64,000 nt of DNA, taken from NCBI RefSeq assembly GCF_900199405.1, contig NZ_LT963430.1, positions 3,131,605 through 3,195,604 of the forward strand, written 5' to 3'. The DNA is from Beduinella massiliensis. GTDB taxonomy: Bacteria > Bacillota > Clostridia > Christensenellales > Aristaeellaceae. A program made the position numbers and the translations under genes. The notes beneath the pieces were generated by a model. The model was not told where the DNA came from and made no database searches. It saw only the letters and a program-made list of their open reading frames with translations. Shown piece after piece: positions 60,129 to 64,000 of this stretch (position 1 is the first letter of the stretch; every line of letters begins with the position of its first letter).

Positions 60129-60155
60129 CAGGTTCAAATCCTGTCACCTCGACCA
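60129..60155 (+). other. attR core (27 bp)
   Basis: Exact copy of the tRNA-Pro 3' end at 16821-16847. Next base onward is host sequence. Confidence 0.95.
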
Positions 60156-60156
60156 T

Positions 60157-60209
60157 GCGGAGTGTCCTTATAGGATTTGAGTATCCTATTAAGGACACTC
60201 CGCTTTTTT
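60157..60209 (+). terminator. Original host terminator of tRNA-Pro, displaced by the prophage
   Basis: Stem GCGGAGTGTCCTTA (60157-60170) with TAAGGACACTCCGC (60190-60203), an inner TAGGAT/ATCCTA pair, then six T. It starts 2 nt after the CCA of attR, as expected for a tRNA terminator. Confidence 0.93.
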
Positions 60210-60223
60210 ATTTCTATGGCGCT

Positions 60224-62026
<1,803 letters not shown>

Positions 62027-62167
62027 TCAAAACCGTTCCGCGTCCGCCTGCATGAGCTTTAATAGAATTGCGGCCAACGTCTCGCCTTCGTCGCTGTAGA
62101 CCGGCTCGACCACAAAAGTAATTTTATCTATCTGATAGCTATACTCTTCTGTGCAGTTACCAGACAT
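62027..62167 (-). CDS. tnpW: TnpW-like transposon protein
   Basis: 46 residues from ATG 62167 (GAGAGGAGG upstream): SGNCTEEYSYQIDKITFVVEPVYSDEGETLAAILLKLMQADAERF. The Y-x-Y-x-I-x-x-x-T-F-x-V-x-x-x-Y-x-x-x-G-E-T-L pattern fits TnpW proteins found with TnpX-type recombinases (Tn4451 group). Role unknown; it lies 90 nt before the recombinase gene. Confidence 0.8.
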   Translation of the reverse strand: MSGNCTEEYSYQIDKITFVVEPVYSDEGETLAAILLKLMQADAERF

Positions 62168-62889
62168 TCTGCCTCCTCTCTCGCTTTGTGTGGATAGACT
62201 ACCAGCCTCCCCTTGTCCCGTGGGGAAACGTGAAAGGGCGGCGCGAGTGCGCCGCCCTTTCACCTTCCTCCACCTCTGGCCAGGATGACCAGAAGCGGAG
62301 GGGATAAGGCAGGGGCCGCCGATCCGGGGAAGTTTGGCCTGTTACAAGACAGAGAGGCCCCGGATGGGGCGGCCCCCTTGATTGCTATATCTGCGCCGTA
62401 TTTGCCACGCATCCCCGGCGCGGGGAACATTTCAGGCCGCCGGTGGCTCCGACTGTCATAGCTCCACCGTACCGCTGCCTCGCCGTCACAAGCTCCATAT
62501 CCCTCGCTTCCGCCTTGCGGCAAAAGCTCGTTCATTTCGCTGTTCCGGCTCCTCCCAGCAAATCATTGATTTGCCGGGAACCCTTTTAGGCTGGCGCATA
62601 CAGCAGGGCTCCCCCGCAAGTCCGTGGGAGGGCGTGAGCAAGTTTCATTATCCCCCGCGCTGTCATCGCGCCCGGCTTGCCGTGGCCGGGTCAAAGACTG
62701 GCGTTGATCGCTCGGATAGCTTGTCCTTCATACCCCCTTAAAGCTATCTGTCCTGGCGGCGCGTCTTTCGTCGCTACTCACGCGGGTTTTGTGCCTGAAA
62801 TGCTGTCTATTCAGTTGTCACGGTTCCAAAGAAAGGGCTTGTACCTCTTTCTATTTACCATGTCTTTTTCAGGGTCAAACCGCAGGCGA
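62168..62889. other. 722-bp non-coding region of the second element
   Basis: No convincing gene. It contains a 14-bp perfect stem with GAGT loop at 62231-62262 (TGAAAGGGCGGCGC / GCGCCGCCCTTTCA) and GC-rich sequence with irregular frames. Frames at 62260-62535 (minus) and 62382-62741 (plus) lack ribosome sites and normal composition. Oddly rich in short inverted repeats such as CCAGGATGACC near 62280. Confidence 0.5.
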
Positions 62890-63312
62890 TTAGATGGAAG
62901 TTTTCAAAAGTTCCCGGAGCAATTTTAAGCCCCGGCTGATGCTGTCCCGGACAGCGCTCTCCGCCACCCCCTCGGCCCGCGCAAGGTCAGACTTGCTCAC
63001 GCCGAGTATGTAATGAGCATACACACGGCGGCTCTGCTTTTCCGGGAGAGCGGCAAGGGCGGCATACAGGGCCTCGATTTTTTCTTTCTCCTCATAGAGT
63101 TCGGCGGGAGAGGGGGCGAAGCGCAGGGAGCTATGCTCAATGCCGTCCCCGCGATCCAGGGAATACTGTGCCTTGTAGCGGTACATTTGGCGGCGGGCGT
63201 TGGACTCCCGCCGGGCGGCGGTGGTCATGGCCTCGGCAACGGCCTGGGAAACTTCCACAAACAGGTCACTATGGTAAAACGGGTACACGTCCCGCAGATT
63301 GAGCATGGTCAT
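62890..63312 (-). CDS. Sigma-like HTH protein of Tn916-type elements
   Basis: 140 residues from ATG 63312 (GGAGG 9 nt upstream): MTMLNLRDVYPFYHSDLFVEVSQAVAEAM, then YSLDRGDGIEHSSLRF and the region 4-like HTH (LPEKQSRRVYAHYILGVSKSDLARAEGVAESAVRDSISRGLKLL; consecutive helices). Such proteins occur in conjugative and mobilisable elements and control element genes. The sequence upstream to 63486 has no ribosome site. Confidence 0.88.
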   Translation of the reverse strand: MTMLNLRDVYPFYHSDLFVEVSQAVAEAMTTAARRESNARRQMYRYKAQYSLDRGDGIEHSSLRFAPSPAELYEEKEKIEALYAALAALPEKQSRRVYAHYILGVSKSDLARAEGVAESAVRDSISRGLKLLRELLKTSI

Positions 63313-63766
63313 TTGTAAATCCTCCATTTCGATGTTGGGCGGTTGACGGGTGAACAGATCGAAATGGAGGGCGGCGGGGAGCGGCACCCAGGGGAGCCGC
63401 TCCGCACCTCTGGCCACGCTGGCCAGAAGCGGGTACAAAAAACGTCCGCACAGCAGATAGCTATGCGGACGCACGAAACGAAACAATCTATAAAGTAGTG
63501 ATATGTTTCATGTATACTGGCGGACTGATCCCATGCAAAGATTGGCCTTTTTTTAAGCGGTAAAGTTTGTTAGGGACTAAACTGTAACATGGCGGCCTCC
63601 TCCCTTATGCCGCCGCTTATAGGGGTAGCAAAACGGCGGCTTTGATTTCTCAAAAGCCGCCGTCAAGTGGGCGTGAAGATATATCTGCTGTACGACGGCT
63701 TTTTTTCTTTTGCCGTCGTGCGGCAGTTTTGGCGTTATAGCGTATAGTCCCTATGGAAAATGGGGG
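63313..63766. other. 454-bp region with two minus-strand terminators
   Basis: No gene seen. On the minus strand CGTCCGCA..TGCGGACG (63448-63475 region) is followed by TTTTTTG, and ACGGCGGCTTT..AAAGCCGCCGT (63632-63662) by TTTTG, i.e. two terminators in a row. A third inverted repeat is ACGACGGC/GCCGTCGT near 63690-63720. They separate the permease operon from the sigma-like gene. Confidence 0.65.
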
Positions 63767-64000
63767 TTACTCCCACTTAAAACATTTCACCGCAATTCCA
63801 GTACAGAGAACTGTCACAGCCCCCATCACGACGATAGGAAGCCAGACGTTGCCGACCGGCAAGCCAAGGGAAGTTTCTTTCATGAGCTGGATGCCTTGGG
63901 TCATAGGTAGTACACGGATGATTTTCTGTATCATTTCGGGCATGACTTCAAAGGGTAATGTCGCGCCGGAGAAAATCAGCATGGGGAAGTAGAGCACACA
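63767..64000 (-). CDS. ABC-2 type permease, C-terminal part
   Basis: The frame runs off the right edge; about 78 codons are visible. The end has YFPMLIFSGATLPFEVMPEMIQKIIRVLPMTQGIQLMKETSLG and a last membrane segment (LPIVVMGAVTVLCTGIAVKCFKW), which fits the C terminus of ABC-2 permeases of the drug/lantibiotic export group. It belongs to the second element or to the host beyond it. Function of cargo unknown. Confidence 0.75.
   Translation of the reverse strand, partial: CVLYFPMLIFSGATLPFEVMPEMIQKIIRVLPMTQGIQLMKETSLGLPVGNVWLPIVVMGAVTVLCTGIAVKCFKWE

Larger units (their letters stand above)
16821..60155. mobile_element. Complete-looking temperate podovirus-like prophage
   Basis: Bounded by exact 27-bp direct repeats (16821-16847 and 60129-60155) that duplicate the 3' end of tRNA-Pro. 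It carries integrase, CI-like repressor with divergent early promoter, replication genes, sigma factor, terminase pair, portal, scaffold, capsid, adaptor, nozzle, internal virion proteins, fibres, endolysin and holin. Late genes run right to left as one block. No tape measure, major tail tube or sheath gene is seen, which with P22-like head-tail genes points to a short-tailed phage. No frameshift or broken essential gene was noticed, so it may be inducible. Confidence 0.93.

Noticed and set aside
62382-62741. Plus-strand 119-aa frame in the second element
   Set aside because: No ribosome site, unusual composition, in a region of repeats; treated as non-coding.

Overview
The window is a piece of a GC-rich Gram-positive (Bacillota) chromosome, most likely a Clostridia-type anaerobe. 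The signs are a glycyl-radical pyruvate formate-lyase with its activase, ZTP and cobalamin riboswitches, strong AGGAGG-type ribosome binding sites, near-consensus housekeeping promoters, and mobile elements of kinds known from Clostridia. There is no rRNA or marker gene, so nothing finer than the phylum/class is claimed.

Host segment (1-16820). Plus-strand small genes: an unknown 3' fragment, an NTF2-like protein, a NimA-like flavin-binding protein, an O6-alkylguanine methyltransferase and a membrane protein. Next comes a promoter plus ZTP riboswitch with terminator ahead of pflB-pflA, then two tandem membrane-anchored PIG-L deacetylases. A shared terminator at 9461-9525 separates these from minus-strand genes: a B12 ABC transporter (btuF-btuC-btuD) behind a cobalamin riboswitch, a GT2 glycosyltransferase, and a MarR-MATE efflux operon. 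An esterase and tRNA-Thr(CGU)/tRNA-Pro(CGG) follow on the plus strand.

Prophage (16821-60155, about 43.3 kb). It is inserted in the 3' end of tRNA-Pro: a 27-bp core is repeated exactly at 16821-16847 and 60129-60155, and a tyrosine integrase sits next to the right copy. From right to left: integrase, DUF3006 protein and secreted metallo-beta-lactamase-fold protein (cargo), membrane protein, CI-like repressor, a divergent Cro-like/antirepressor early operon, a replication set (DUF2800, DUF2815, PAPS-reductase-like protein, PolA, primase-helicase, VRR-NUC, methyltransferase, SNF2 helicase), a phage sigma factor, a small plus-strand operon, terminase, adaptor, portal, scaffold, N4-gp56-like capsid, a nozzle-like protein, injected-protein candidates including a 2754-residue polyvalent protein, tail fibres, endolysin and holin. 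There is no tape measure, tube or sheath gene, and the head-tail genes are of P22/N4 type, so this looks like a temperate podovirus with a replication module of the kind common in Clostridia siphophages.

Beyond attR (60156-64000) the host tRNA terminator is followed at once by the end of a second element: a large serine recombinase, TnpW, a Tn916-type sigma-like protein and the 3' part of an ABC-2 permease that runs off the window.

The least explained structures are a pair of 96-bp, 97% identical inverted elements (43134-43229 and 57695-57790) bracketing the prophage early region, and a 21-bp duplication with an 82-bp palindromic insert that splits a stop/start overlap at 34778-34901.
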